Source: Nymphalis io (taxonomy: Eukaryota; Arthropoda; Insecta; Lepidoptera; Nymphalidae). From it: 64,000 nucleotides of DNA. Position numbers and translations under genes: made by a program. The stretch lies in assembly GCF_905147045.1 (NCBI RefSeq), contig NC_065888.1:3043001-3107000 (forward strand). Reading direction: 5' to 3'. Shown one piece after another: positions 1-12,355 of this stretch. The stretch's first letter is position 1, and every line of letters starts with the position of its first letter. The notes beneath the pieces are model-generated. The model made no database searches. It was not told the origin of the DNA and was given only the letters and a program-made list of their open reading frames with translations.

Positions 1-1655
1 TTCGGTTATTCTCGGCCTCCAATAGAAAAACGCTCGGCAAAGATCGTAACTGGCATTTATGTTGCCATTTTATAATCTCAACTTTCTCTACTTGTTTGAC
101 AAATAGCAATAACTTGCAAAATATCTACATATTATAAAGTATTTTGTATTAATATTTATTTTATTTCTTATAATTTGAATAAATAATTCGAAATAACATT
201 ATTCGATCTAGAAAAATCCATTTGTGATGTATTTTTTATCCAATTTGAAACAAATTAATGAAATGGATTTTAAAATACTTTAGTATATACACTCATGAAT
301 ATGTTACACGTGATATAACTACATAACAGCTTATTTAATTTTGAGCCGAATTTGCTGTAAGAGTTTGATAAACTCAATTTTACTTGGAAAATTTATGTTA
401 TGGCAACATTGAATTAAGGGAAAAGGACATTTTATAGGCGTTTAAAAGAACGATTCTTATCTTACTTGATAAACTAATAGGTTTATATGTTTAAATAATT
501 ATTTTTTATTTGTCGATTCCCAAAAAACGTCACATTTCGAAATATTAATATAGCTTTGTTGCTAAATTATGCTTCGTCTAAAAAAGCGGCAAATTCGAAA
601 AAAATAAATGACATCATTGTCAGTTGGATGCGAAGCGTTAACATTTTAATATAGCCCATGATTATTATCTACAAAAACCTTTTAATATGTACCTATTACT
701 CCTAATACCATTTTGTATTATTCTATCTTCAAGAGTTCTCATGAATAGAGTCTCATGAATGGGATAATCTGTAAAAAGAAAGTGAAGTAAAGAAAGTAAA
801 CTAATTTTAATAATGTTTAATATGTTTCTTATTATTACATAATTATTTGTTTATACTTTATGAGTTTTGGTTGTCATGTTTTATACAATTCATGAAATTA
901 CTTTCCATGTAAATGTTAAGGTTGATCTTAATGGGTCCGAATATAGTTTGGTCAGTATAGCTTGGAACCAGAAACGAACCTGCGCCATTAGCTAAGCTAA
1001 AGTTGAACTATAGCGGCCCAAATCACATTCCTAGTTGTATTCAGTAACGAACGGCCTCACTAATAAACATTGTATATCGGGTGAATATTTACACAGTGCT
1101 TCTCTCTTTCTATCATCATTCTCTTCACATTCGAAAGAGGAAGACAAAGTATTGTGTAACTACACAACCGCTATACATCGTGAGGTATTTTTAAGGGTAA
1201 GGCTCTAGGATTTTTTAATGTTATTTTTATATTATTGTGTAAAAAATATATATTCAGACTAGCTAGATTGACATCATTTGTTTTATATACGATTTTTTTG
1301 TGTGTCGTGAAACTATAACTATATTCATATCAAATTATTTTTTGTCCAAATACGGAAAAAACTTACCGAATAATAATTTTTCAAGTAAATATGAAAATAA
1401 TATTTAAAAAAAAAATGAAGCTTCTGTGTTTCGGATCATAAGTTTAGTATATTAAATTTAATAGTTGCTCGTTCATCATGACCGTAAATGCAATAATAAT
1501 AAGTATTATACATATGCAATATTCTAATCTTCAAGAGATGACGTCATTCTGAAATGAGTCCATCTGTGCTTTATAATAATTAAGGCTATTAAGATCTAAG
1601 TATATAGGTAATAATATTATAATTATTGTTTTTGTCTTTTTAATTAAATATATCT
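1..1655. other. AT-rich stretch without a recognisable gene
   Basis: No long frame or known domain. It holds a family E fragment at 1091-1163 and ends in a short (TA)n run at 1656-1674 just before the minisatellite. Confidence 0.5.
1091..1163 (+). repeat. interspersed repeat E, copy 1
   Basis: CAGTGCTTCTCTCTTTCTAT... and ACATTCGAAAGAGGAAGACA resemble 26210-26275 and the reverse complement of 41961-42036. The shared core is TTTCTRTCATCATT...CGAAAGA...CACTGT. Class unknown, possibly a MITE. Confidence 0.45.
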
Positions 1656-1681
1656 TATATATATATATATATATAAGATAT

Positions 1682-3388
1682 ATCATTGATGTCAATGTCA
1701 TTGGTATCGTAATCGTAGTAGGCAATATGAATTTCATCGATATCGACATTAGTGAAAGCTAAAGTCATAATCAGCGACATCGACATTTTTCATCGTAATT
1801 GTCAAAGTCATTGTCATCGATATCCTAATAAGCAATATGAATATGATTGACATCGACATTAGTAACAACTGAAGTCATAATCAGCGACATCGACATTAAC
1901 ATCGTAATAATCAAAGTCATAGTCATCGATATCATAATAGGCAATATCAATGACAGCGACATGGACATCGTAATAGCAAAGTCATCGTCAGCGACATCGA
2001 CATCGATATCGTAATAGTCAAAGTCATAGTCATCGTCATCGACATTGACATCGTAAATGTCAAAGTCATCGTCATCGATATCGTAATAAACAATATGAAC
2101 ATCATTGACATCGACATTAGTAACAGCCAAAGTCATAATCAGCGACAATGACATCGTAACTGTCAAAGTCATCGTCATCGATATCGTAATAAACAATATG
2201 AACATCATTGACATCGACATTAGTAACAGCCAAAGTCATAATCAGCGACAATGACATCGTAACTGTCAAAGTCATCGTCATCGATATCTTAATAAGCAAT
2301 ATGAATGTCATTAACATCGACATTAGTAACAGCCAAAGTTATAATCAGCGACATTGACATCGTAACTGTCAAAGTCATCGTCATCGATGTCGTAATAAGC
2401 AATATGAATGTCATTGACATCGACATTAGTAATAGCCAAAGTCATAATCAGCGACATCGACATTGACGTCGTAACTGTCAAAGTCATCGTCATCGATGTC
2501 GTAATAAGCAATATGAATGTCATTGACATCAACATTAGTAAAAGCTAAAGTCATAATCAGCGACATCGACATTGTCATCGTAACTGTCAAAGTCATCGTC
2601 ATCGATATCGCAATAAGCAATATGAATGTCATTGACATCGACATTAGTAATAGCCAAAGTTATAATCAGCGACATCAACATTGTCATCGTAACTGTCAAA
2701 GTCATCGTCATCGATATCCTAATAAGCAATATGAATATGATTGACATCGACATTAGTAACCGCTGAAGTCATAATCAGTGACATCGACATTGATATCGTA
2801 ATAATCAAAGTCATAGTCATCGATATCGTAATAGGCAATATCAATGACAGCGACATGGACATCGTAATAGCAAAGTCATCGTCAGCGACATCGACATCGA
2901 CATCGATATCGTAATAGTCAAAGTCATAGTCATCGTCATCGACATTGACATCGTAAATGTCGAAGTCATCGTCATCGATATCGTAATAAACAATATGAAT
3001 ATCATTGACATCGACATTAGTAACAGCCAAAGTCATAATCAGCGACATCGACATTGACATCGTAACTGTCAAAGTCATCGTCATCGATGTCGTAATTAAT
3101 AATTTGAATGTCATTGACATCGACATTAGTAAAAGCCAAAGTCATAATGAGCGACATCGACATTGTCATCGTAACTGTCAAAGTCATCGTCATCGATATC
3201 GTAATAAGCAATATGAATATCATTGACATCGACATTAGTAACAGCCAAAGTCATAATCAGCGACATCGACATTGACATCGTAACTGTCAAAGTCATCGTC
3301 ATCGATATCGTAATAAGCAATATGAATATCATTGACATCGACATTAGTAACAGCCAAAGTCATAATCAGCGACATCGACATCGACGAT
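1682..3388. repeat. complex minisatellite, ~103-109 bp unit with ~894 bp higher-order repeat
   Basis: Units of about 103-109 bp built from GAC/TCG/TCA-type hexamers, e.g. GTCATCGTCATCGATATCGT and GACATCGACATTAGTAACAG. A longer variant block with GACAGCGACATGGACATCGT begins its unit near 1801 and again near 2695, giving a second-order period of about 894 bp. Because the sub-repeats are multiples of about six bases, frames stay open on both strands over single units. The minus strand gives blocks such as DIDDDDFDSYDVNVDVADYDF. Each is closed by a stop at the unit junction (TAACAGCC region), so I treat these as by-products. Flanked by (TA)n on the left and AT-rich DNA on the right. Confidence 0.9.
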
Positions 3389-3850
3389 AAATAGTTTTAT
3401 AATAAATATTGATTATATGTATTAATATAAATTCCTCTTTAAATTATTCGAATCTGACCTTTCTTTTAGAAGTTAGGACTGATATAATAAAGCAAAAAGT
3501 AAGAAAAATGCCGCGGTGTGAGCGAACCACAAATTTCGGCAGCGAATCGTACGACGCTTAGTCTAATTATTTACCTACACTTTTTATTATTTGTAACAAT
3601 AGTATAATAACATATATTTTATCTATTAATACCATTGTAACTTTTTACAAATTGAGCAGCCGCGGTGCTCTTTCGAACTTTGGACATTAATCTATTATAT
3701 ACTCAATTTAAATTAATAACTTAGAAGTTACAGCAAAATTAAAATATGATTGTGGTGCGGTGCGGCTGTGAAGTAGCCGGCGCAAAGATTTTGTATGTTC
3801 CATTCGTATGTACCATTCACATATTTTACCGCTAAAGAACAATATTTATT
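3389..3850. other. unassigned stretch after the minisatellite
   Basis: No gene seen. Contains short GC-richer patches with GCCGCGGTG at 3510 and again near 3659, and GGTGCGGTGCGGCTGTG near 3755; function unknown. Confidence 0.4.
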
Positions 3851-3990
3851 CTGTTCTGGTTTGAAGGGCGAATGAGCCAGTGTAACTACAGGCACAACTA
3901 CATTTTAGTAACCAAGGTCGGTGGCGCATTGGCGATAGAAGGGATGGATAATATTTTTTTTTATAGTGCCAATGTCTATGAGTGGTGGTG
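3851..3990 (+). repeat. SINE-like family B, partial copy
   Basis: TTCTGGTTTGAAGGGCGAATGAGCC through GGTGGCGCATTGGCGAT and GTGCCAATGTCTATG matches the middle of family B. Both ends are lost. Confidence 0.7.
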
Positions 3991-4180
3991 AAATATTGTA
4001 ATAAAAAACAAAAAAATAACGGGCCTCCATTTTCAAGAGGTCTGTCTCATAATGTGGGACGAATGTACGATGAGCCACTCTCTCATAGAAGCTAAATATA
4101 ATAATAAACAGAACCTAATAATAAATAACCATATGAAAAAATAAACAGGGCGTGTGCTTTACTTATATATATTATTATAT

Positions 4181-4503
4181 GCCGATTTTGGCCACGGCGG
4201 CCAATCTCAAGACAGATTAGCCAATTGCGTAGAACATAGTAATGTGCACAAGTATGTGCGTAAACATAAGTGCACTCTCCCTATTCCCTAACTCTCCTAA
4301 TCCAATGGGACGGTGATCCGACATGACCCGAAAGAATTCAGGCGCAAGACCAACAGCACCCTTCCAACTTCCTGACTCCGGGTTGCTACTAAAATTGTTT
4401 GACATATAAACCCAATAACTTTGTATTGGTCCGACCTGGGATATGAAGCCAGGACGTTGAGGTCTGCAGCCTTATATCTAGCCACTAGACCAACGAGGCA
4501 GTC
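4181..4503 (-). repeat. SINE family D, near full copy
   Basis: On the minus strand it opens with a tRNA-like head (TGGTCTAGTGGCTAG as box A, then a changed box B with CTTCATATCCC) and ends GGCTAATCTGTCTTGAGATTGGCC...CCAAAATCGGC. Short open frames inside it are not genes. Confidence 0.85.
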
Positions 4504-5999
4504 ACTTAGCACTTTACTGTATGGGCGAATAGATCGATTGGCGAAGTTTTATGCCTGATTAAAAAATACACGGAATAAAATCCTTATTTTACCCGTTACG
4601 AATTGGGGGCGGGCAGCTATAATATATATTTATAACATTTAAATAGTAACAATAATTTTCATTTCTCGTAAAAAATATTTAATATTATTTACCAATTATT
4701 ATTTATGTAATTTCAATAAAATAAATTCGACTGATTCTTGATCTTAAGAATTACATCATCAATTAAAGTACATAATAGTATACTAGAATAAATCTAGTGG
4801 CTTTATACTAGTATGTTATGTACGGACTTAGAATTGGTAAAGTTAAGTTATTACCTACCCCATGATATATTTTAAATATGAATAAATACGAATTACTTTG
4901 AGCGATAGCGATCAATCCGCCTGTTCTATGGAGGTATTTACTTAATACATATTTCCCAACGCACTACCGGCTTTTTATGTGCTTATTTAAATATATAATA
5001 AATAAATACGTAAAATCATTTAAAAACTAACAGAATAAACATGTCTAAACTAAAAATGTCGAATCGAAATTGCAAAATACCAGCCGCAATATGTATTCAC
5101 AGAAATCGCTCAATATTTATAGGTTATTTATTGATTATTTCATAATATAAATAATAGCATAGAAAGTTACCCTATCCTTAAATTTTCTCTTATATTTTTA
5201 AGCATAAAATGGTGTCTTAGCTATTTTGTAAATTTATTCAGTTGCGTACTTCTCTAAAGATATAGACTATAGACGTTTTGGTGATTTACAATTCTTGTAT
5301 ACAAAGTGTTATTGTATCTGTTACGGTTTTGTAGAGTTCGCCTGGAAAGTGTGCGCAATAAAAAAAAAACACTCAATCTACTTAGTTTATTTTTATTTAA
5401 AGAAGTATCAATATAATATATTTTTATCTATCCTGAAATTTATTAAGTTTTGATACGTAATGCTTAATATGTAAAAAAAAACAAAACACTTAATTATCAA
5501 TGTAGTATGACGAGATCTATACAATAAAACTAAATATTAATCTTTTTATTTTATAATCTGAGGACATAATAAAATTCAAGAAAGAGACTTCCGCCTCAAA
5601 CTAGCGCCTAATGCGCTTGCGATCTATGTTGGTGCTAGAAGGACTTGAAATAAATCGATTTCATGATCTTATATTTTACCTATCGCGACTACAACAATAA
5701 TTGTCATATTTTAACCAATTTACGCAAAATTTTAATGAATTATAAGTCACTCGGTTTATTGGTGAAAACTTTAGGAACATCTCTGTTCGATAGTTTTTGA
5801 GTTCGTGACACGGCGTGAGGACTTTATAGTACCTTTTAATGATTTCGCCATGTAAGTCTGTTTTCTGTCACAATCGATAATTTTATATCTTTATTGAATT
5901 GTAAATACATAAATTATGATTAAAGGAAAACTTACGTCTATGGGTTAATAGCTTATGTAATAAATTATTGAAAACATAAATGAAAATATTTAAAATATA
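4504..5999. other. AT-rich stretch, nothing recognised
   Basis: No gene, RNA or clear repeat seen; several poly-A runs and an isolated GC-richer patch near 5590-5640. Confidence 0.4.
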
Positions 6000-6238
6000 C
6001 CGTAACCGTAACCGTAACAGCCTGTGAATGTCCCACTGCTGGGCTAAAGGCCTCCTCTCCTCTTTTTGAGGAGAAGGTTTGGAGCTTATTCCACCACGCT
6101 GCTCCAATGCGGGTTGGTAGAATTCACATGTGGCAGAATTTCAGTGAAATTAGACACATGCAGGTTTCCTCACGATGTTTTCCTTCACCGTAAAGCACGA
6201 GATGAATTATAATCACAAATTAAGCACATGAAAATTCA
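6000..6238 (-). repeat. SINE family A, 5'-truncated copy
   Basis: Reverse complement carries the family A body (TTCATCTCGTGCTTTACGGTG, GAGGAAACCTGCATGTGTCT, CCCAGCAGTGGGACATTCAC) and a 3' tail of (TTACGG)n. The tRNA-like head is missing. Confidence 0.9.
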
Positions 6239-6309
6239 TTTAAAAAAAATTCATTAAAAAAAAACCGAGATGGGCTTTTTTTTTTAAATATTATAATATA
6301 TAATAAATA

Positions 6310-6350
<41 letters not shown>

Positions 6351-7013
6351 ATCTGCTCATTAATTTTAAGCTTTTAAGCTTATAGCAAACTGTTCCTCGT
6401 CTTGTATTATTAAATATATTGTTTAAAACGCTTAAATCAAATAATAAAATAAAAGAAACTTAATAAAAATACTTTACGCCCGGTAAAATATTTTTGTTGC
6501 TTATTTAAGGTATTAATAGAAAGATATATTTTATTAACAGAAGGTGTTATGAAATCGATAATTTTATATTTATAAAAAAGAAGAGTATAGGTAGGTAGGT
6601 AGATAACTGCAGAACACATTTCTTCACATAATGAAAATACCTACATTATTTAAATTATTATAATTATTTTAATTTATGTATTATTATAGTTAACGTACGA
6701 ATCTTATTGCAGGCATATTATATAGAAAACAAAGCACCATAGTTCGCTCATTCTTTCATAACCAAATCTATACAGATATTATAAATGCGAGAGTGACTGC
6801 GTCTGTCTATTACGCTTTGACTTAAACACTGAATCGATTTTGATGCATTTTACTATGAAACAAGCTTGAGCCACGAGGAAATCCATACCCTTTTTTATAT
6901 TAACACACCAAAATCTCCTCCATAACTTAAATATGCGGGCGATGCCACGGGCGAACACTATTTTTAAATAGTGTTAAAACAAATTTATAGAAAAACTTGT
7001 GTTTAATAAACGT
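6239..7013. other. AT-rich stretch with (TA)n and an old repeat
   Basis: Poly-A/T runs, an (AT)n tract at 6316-6346, and a repeat of family F at 6773-6955. No gene seen. Confidence 0.4.
6773..6955 (+). repeat. interspersed repeat F, copy 1
   Basis: ATAAATGCGAGAGTGACTGC, GTCTGTCTATTACGCTTT, then CTGAATCGATTTTGATGC and a GGGCGATGCCACGGGCGAA end. This is a repeat type I remember from many lepidopteran genomes; a diverged relative is at 37229-37395. Class not certain. Confidence 0.55.
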
Positions 7014-7313
7014 GTTTTTTTTTTTTATAGAATAGGAAGGCGGACGAGCATATGGGCCACCTGATGGTAAGTGGTCACCAACGCTCTTAGACATTGGCAT
7101 TGTAAGAAATGTCAACCATCGCTTACATATCCAATGCGCCACCAACCTTGGGAACTAAGATTTTATGTCCCTTGTGCCTGTAATTACACTGGCTCACTCA
7201 CCCTTCAAACCGGAACACAACAATATCAAGTATTGCTGTTTTGCGGTAGAATATCTGATGAGTGGGTGGTACCTACCCAGACGAGCTTGCACAAAGCCCT
7301 ACCACCAGTAAAA
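7014..7313 (-). repeat. SINE-like family B, full-length young copy
   Basis: Minus-strand start TTTACTGGTGGTAGGGCTTTG, end CCTATTCTATAAAAAAA. Almost the same as the copy at 45321-45614; the 60-codon stretch running to ACCACCAGTAAA translates identically in both. Presumed RNA-polymerase-III type by size and tail, but its head is not a clear tRNA. Confidence 0.85.
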
Positions 7314-7719
7314 AGTAATAAGTGTACTTATCTATTGTATATTCTAGTGATATTATATAAATTACAAGGGCTATAAAGTACCTATATTCGCCTATCAATA
7401 GTTTCGCTACTACCTTGCAACACTAGCATTTTTTGCGAGTATTTGTTGTTCACTAAACAGGTGATGATAGTACTTTGAGTGCGAATCGCGATACACTCAT
7501 TATCATATAAATTGCATTTTTTTCGCATATTATTGTTCAGTAACAGGTATTACCTATTCAGCGTGTAAGCAAATTTTAATAATCTCTGCACATAAAACTT
7601 TATTAATTTTACATATACTTAGTTGAAAATATAAGTATAATAGTTATCTCTGTTACTACTCTATATCAAATTAAAATGTTAAAGTTTTAACTGCTCGTTT
7701 ACTTCACTTTTTTAGCGTA

Positions 7720-7889
7720 TTTGGTCGGTAGACTGGCAAGTGGACAACCTGATGGTAAGTGTTCACCACTGTAATAGACATTATCATTGCAAGAACTGAC
7801 AATCATTCCTTACATCGAAAATTCGCTACCAACCTTGAGACTTAGATGTTAGAAGTATGTCCCTTGTGCCAGTTGTTACACTTCTCACG
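7720..7889 (-). repeat. SINE-like family B, diverged partial copy
   Basis: CAACCTGATGGTAAGTGTTC, CTACCAACCTTGAGACTTAG and GTCCCTTGTGCCAGTTGTTA match the 3' two thirds of family B with many changes. Confidence 0.7.
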
Positions 7890-7892
7890 TTA

Positions 7893-8052
7893 GTATGCAG
7901 GCGATCCCGTAACGTTATCCGAAGAGATGGAGTGGGTACTGCTGGTGCTGGTTTTCTAGTGGGTATTCCGGCGCCTCAGCGTTGGCGTGTCTCACATACC
8001 CCACCTCATGTTGGGGAAACGCGTAAATGCATTTTTCCAGCGAAAAAAAAAA
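7893..8052 (+). repeat. non-LTR-like repeat G, 3' end copy
   Basis: GTGGGTATTCCGGCGCCTCA, TCTCACATACCCCACC, GGGGAAACGCG and TTTTTCCAGCG followed by a ten-base A run. The same end occurs at 62464-62612 and, on the other strand, at 37698. 5'-truncated copies that share one end plus poly-A point to a LINE-like element. Confidence 0.65.
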
Positions 8053-8117
8053 GTTCCTCTGAGTTACTAGCAAATGTATGTACGTAACAAAATCTTTGAA
8101 GTTGTTTTTCTTGTCTT

Positions 8118-8165
8118 TCCGTCCCATCGGACCATGAGAGCGAGAAAAAGAGATGCACTTTCTTT
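8118..8165 (+). repeat. SINE family D fragment
   Basis: CCGTCCCATCGGACCATGAG and the following GCACT match the middle of family D only. Confidence 0.5.
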
Positions 8166-8733
8166 TACTTTGTACCTATAGTCTATTCCAAAAACATATA
8201 AACAACGTTGACATTGAATTGACGCGATATCATTGGTCAATAATATCTTAAATAATTGTCATTATAGATTCGCAAAAAAATGGCGTCTTTAGTATCTCAA
8301 TATAACATGTATCGATGAGAAATGTACTTGAGAGAGTCTGGGTTCTGAATAAGCTCAAGTAAATGATAAACTTTGTAATAATTATGATGCAAAATAATAG
8401 ATAAAAAATAATATCATTAATGAGAGCTTTATTGTATGTAGTGTAATTTATGCGGTTGGTCATTTAATATTAAATGCAGTAATATAGGACAATTAAAACA
8501 TAATCAGGACTAGAATCTCAATGTGGTAAAAATACAGTATATATTTAAAAAAAACTATGTTTTATATTTACGATAGCCTTGATGTCATTATATCAATTAG
8601 TTAGTGAGCCATTAAAAAAATGAAACGGTTGCTTATGTTAAAGTGTCTGCAAATAGGGGTTGCTTATTGCGAATGGTACATAAGAGCGAGAGAGAATCAG
8701 CACACCACACCGTTCATCAGATAAGGACGCAAT

Positions 8734-8922
8734 ATGACAGCTGTCCCTCGTCTTAAAAGATGTGATAATAATAAATTTGAGATCACAGAATCTTTTAAGA
8801 ATGCAGATGATGAATCTGATATCGAAGCTCTGAGAACTCCGATAAATCAATTAACTATAACTGAAAGCTGCAATGTATTATACCTACTTACAGCTTCTAT
8901 TATTATTATTAATTTTTTGTAA
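8734..8922 (+). CDS. unrecognised short open frame, doubtful
   Basis: 62 codons: MTAVPRLKRCDNNKFEITES, then an acidic DDESDIEALRTPINQL, then hydrophobic residues in AT-rich sequence. The first ~45 codons have balanced codon use and are more protein-like than the surrounding DNA. I know no family for it. It could be one exon or a transposon scrap; a GTATTA that could act as a donor lies at 8875. Confidence 0.2.
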   Translation: MTAVPRLKRCDNNKFEITESFKNADDESDIEALRTPINQLTITESCNVLYLLTASIIIINFL

Positions 8923-9230
8923 TATTATATAGCTAATGTAAGGTCCAGGCAATGAAGAAACTCGAGAAGGAACCGAAGACTGTAAATCCATTGTTCATGA
9001 TTTAAAAATATGTGTATGAAATTACACAAAAATCAGCAAATTTTCTTCGTACTCGGTGATTTATATATATATAAACTTATCTTTAAATACATTTGCATAA
9101 CATCAATCAACATATCATTGTATATATATACTTTTGTTTCGATTACATATAATTACAATAGTGTTTTTTGACGTGGAACATGTATTACGTGTACTATCTC
9201 TGTGTCTGTGTGTGTACTGCACGCGACAAT

Positions 9231-9288
9231 AAATTTATTTCTTTAAGAGTTAAAGAAATAAATTTTAAGAGTTAAAGAAATAAATTTA
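9231..9288. repeat. 16-bp perfect inverted repeat plus 22-bp tandem duplication
   Basis: AAATTTATTTCTTTAA (9231-9246), loop GAG, then its exact complement (9250-9265). The right arm with the loop is then repeated once with a period of 22 bp (to 9288). Confidence 0.85.
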
Positions 9289-12091
9289 TATGTATACATA
9301 TTACTGCATATTTTTTATTAGTTTTCTTTATTTATAAATTCTTTCGTTAGTCATCAATTGCTGTATATATATACATAAGCTTACAGCTAAGAGCAAAATG
9401 TCTAGCTATTTGTTTCGACTTCTGTGAGTCATATTTAATCAAATGGACATCTAGATCGAAAAACATTAAGCAATTGACTTAGTAGACTTTTTTACAACTA
9501 ACTACGCACATCCCGTGAACAAAGCACTAGGCGTCTCATGTCTGCCTCATGGACTTACCTTATTTTCAGAATATCTTTTACCATCAGCCTTAGAGGCCAA
9601 TATTTTATTGGTAATAACACGAGTGGCCGTTTACATATTTGCTTTAATAATGAATACTATATTATTATAATATAAATTTTATACACTATTTCTTATAATA
9701 TTATATACAAAAATAGATAAATTAATAAAAATAAATTCATAATATGTTACTTGATGAGGCGTTCGCTACGAGATTAATGAAAAAGCGAATGTGTAAACTC
9801 TAGTTCGCCACTCAATTCCCTTTGACTCGTGTCCAAAAAACCGAGCCCGATGTGAACGTCACTGGCTGAAATTCAAAGCACGAGGCGAGCTGAGAACGCC
9901 TGCACAATGCACATAGCCCTGCCACAGATCAACACACGATTACGTGACGATCTTTAACTTAAGTCTTTGACTCGATCAAATCATCGATCCAATTTTTATA
10001 TGCTATAAAAATCCCTACAAATATTTATAAATCATGTATATAAAACGTACCACTACTAACTACATTTATAAACGTTATCATATTAAAATACATTACGTAC
10101 ATATATTTTCGTTATTTGATATATTTAGTTCTATAAGGCAGAATATTATTTTTCATCGTCTATATTCCAGTCTTCTTCATTAAATATGTACTACCTAATG
10201 CAAATATAGCCTCACCCTCGTAGATTTTAGTTTATAAACGTCTTCACATCGTATCGATTATATGATTACGAATACGAAGACTTATAAATTTTAAATACAA
10301 CACTCAACAGGTATTTGGTAAAATGCATAACTAGTCCTTATGTATTCTATCGATCCATTAAGAAAAATCTAGAATTTAGCTCAAATGTTCAACTTAGTTC
10401 GGGAAAACCGATTCGATATAAAAACTAAAATACAGCTTATATATTTGATTTAAAGTCGATTTTTGTTTGTTCAATTGAGTTGTTTATAAATTGCCTTATA
10501 TATTTTGAAATCGTGTAGGATAGAACCAATAGAATTAATTGTAATTTATATTTCAACAAATTTAGAAAGTTCATGATATGAAATAATAGCTGTATGAAAA
10601 AATCGGAACAGCATACTTATATTAAAATTAATTAATATTAAATGAATTAAAATAATTAAATCTTAATTTACATTCGCAAGCGATTTAAGAAGAAGATATT
10701 CTCTAAGAAGTCCTAAAACATATCGAAGACTCTGGACATTTGTAAATAACGGCGATTTGAAAAGTGTATTTGGCATATTAGTAATTTGTTTATTGTGACA
10801 TTTTATTACCCATGTATTAAGTCATAGATATCGCAAGTTAAGAAGAAGTGCGAACTTCACATATACCAGAAGACAAGGAGAAATGGATACTGCGCTTCAA
10901 CGATAGGCTGATAGCGAAGACTAGACTAATACCAGTAGTGGCACCAAGACGGGCTCTTATGGAAGCATTAGATAACTAATATGTCATGGAGCTTTTAATA
11001 CATGTTTATAGAGCAGCTCTTGAGAGAGGTCTCAAAAGACTAATGAAAATCTCCATCGGTAGCCAATGGACGTAGAAATGCAGGTTAATCAAGATATAAT
11101 ATCTTATGCTTGTCATTCAAAATATAACGTTGGTCATTTATATATACTAGGAAGAGGAATAGGCTTAAAACAAAACTGACGGACCCCCATACTTATATTG
11201 GGAGTTATATTGCCATTACCATCAACTTTTAGAATTCGATTGTCCATGCCCTTACCCAATGTTCAATGTCTTTTCATTATTTTTATGAAAATCAACTAAC
11301 CGTTTATTCGGGAATAAGAATCAGACAAAGAAACAGAGATAGTTAATTGTTTAACTGGTTCGCCACTAGTATAAAGGTCTAAAAACAACAATAAAAAGAA
11401 AAAGCTACGGAGATTTACACACAACAACTACATCCACCAATACATTCACCGGTCCTATATATTCACTCATTCATTCTTTCACACTTCCTATTTTCTACCT
11501 TTGTTTCACAATTTTACTTTATCTGACGTCCCGGAAGACAGGCGGATATCGTCTCTACATATTATAGAACCGTAAAATTGTCATATTGGTTTATCAAATA
11601 AGAGTTCATAAAGTGTAACTGAAAATAGTTGAAGTTTATCATTTCATTTATATTCTGATTCTCGATTTAATACTTATTAAAAGCCTGTCGGTATTTTAAA
11701 TTAAATATATATTAATGTATATAATAATTATTTTATACATTGATCAGTTGATTTTCGTAAAGCTCTTCGGTACCAAATAACCCTGTCCCTATATATCCTC
11801 TTACTACACTGTATTCTTATAATGAAACAAAAAAACAAAAGTAGATCATATTTGTGTAACATACAATACTTCAATACCAAATTTCATCTCAGTAAGAGTT
11901 ATAGATATACTGATAGATACTGGTATTATATAAAATATAAAAAAATAACATCATAATGAACTCATAAACAAACATTTGACTTTCCAGAATTTAATAGAAT
12001 ATGTTTTCAAACACTTCACATAACAGTAATCCATAACATCACAGTTCCCCACATATTTTATTTTAGATAAATAAATTATTGTTATTCAATA

Positions 12092-12355
12092 ATGAGTAGT
12101 ATGACTATGCAATACATGTCAAAATGGCATGTGATTTATGACAAGAAATATATCGTCGAGAGTTCCTTTTCTATTCGAATACCGGACCCTGGTTGTTACC
12201 ACCTGCATGGCTCGGTGCAACGTCAATGCATCTGTGCGCATGTCCACTCGCATGCGCCTTACAATGATACCTAAAACCTCAGTCGAATACAAATAATAAT
12301 AGAAACAAATCGTTTGAGCCTGAAGTGAACCGGTAACATTATAAATATCGGGTAA
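12092..12355 (+). other. GC-richer segment ending in a strong donor-like site
   Basis: 12170-12275 is GC-rich for this window (GTGCGCATGTCCACTCGCAT) and is followed by ATATCGG|GTAAGT at 12352. A non-coding exon of some transcript is possible, but no matching acceptor or protein is recognised. Confidence 0.2.

Larger units (their letters stand above)
8166..12091. other. long gene-poor stretch
   Basis: AT-rich. Noteworthy pieces: an unrecognised frame at 8734-8922, a hairpin and 22-bp tandem repeat at 9231-9288, and a GC-richer unique block at about 9740-9960. A further patch at 10840-11100 has broken frames (e.g. DKEKWILRFNDRLIAKTRL) that could be an old transposon. None is assignable. Confidence 0.4.

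Noticed and set aside
2719..3126. 135-codon Asp-rich frame in the minisatellite
   Set aside because: It is a by-product of hexamer periodicity; similar frames exist on both strands and end at each unit junction.
8953..9008. Reading MKKLEKEPKTVNPLFMI resembling the start region of ribosomal protein L7a
   Set aside because: Only about a dozen residues resemble it and then the frame stops; too short to call a processed pseudogene.
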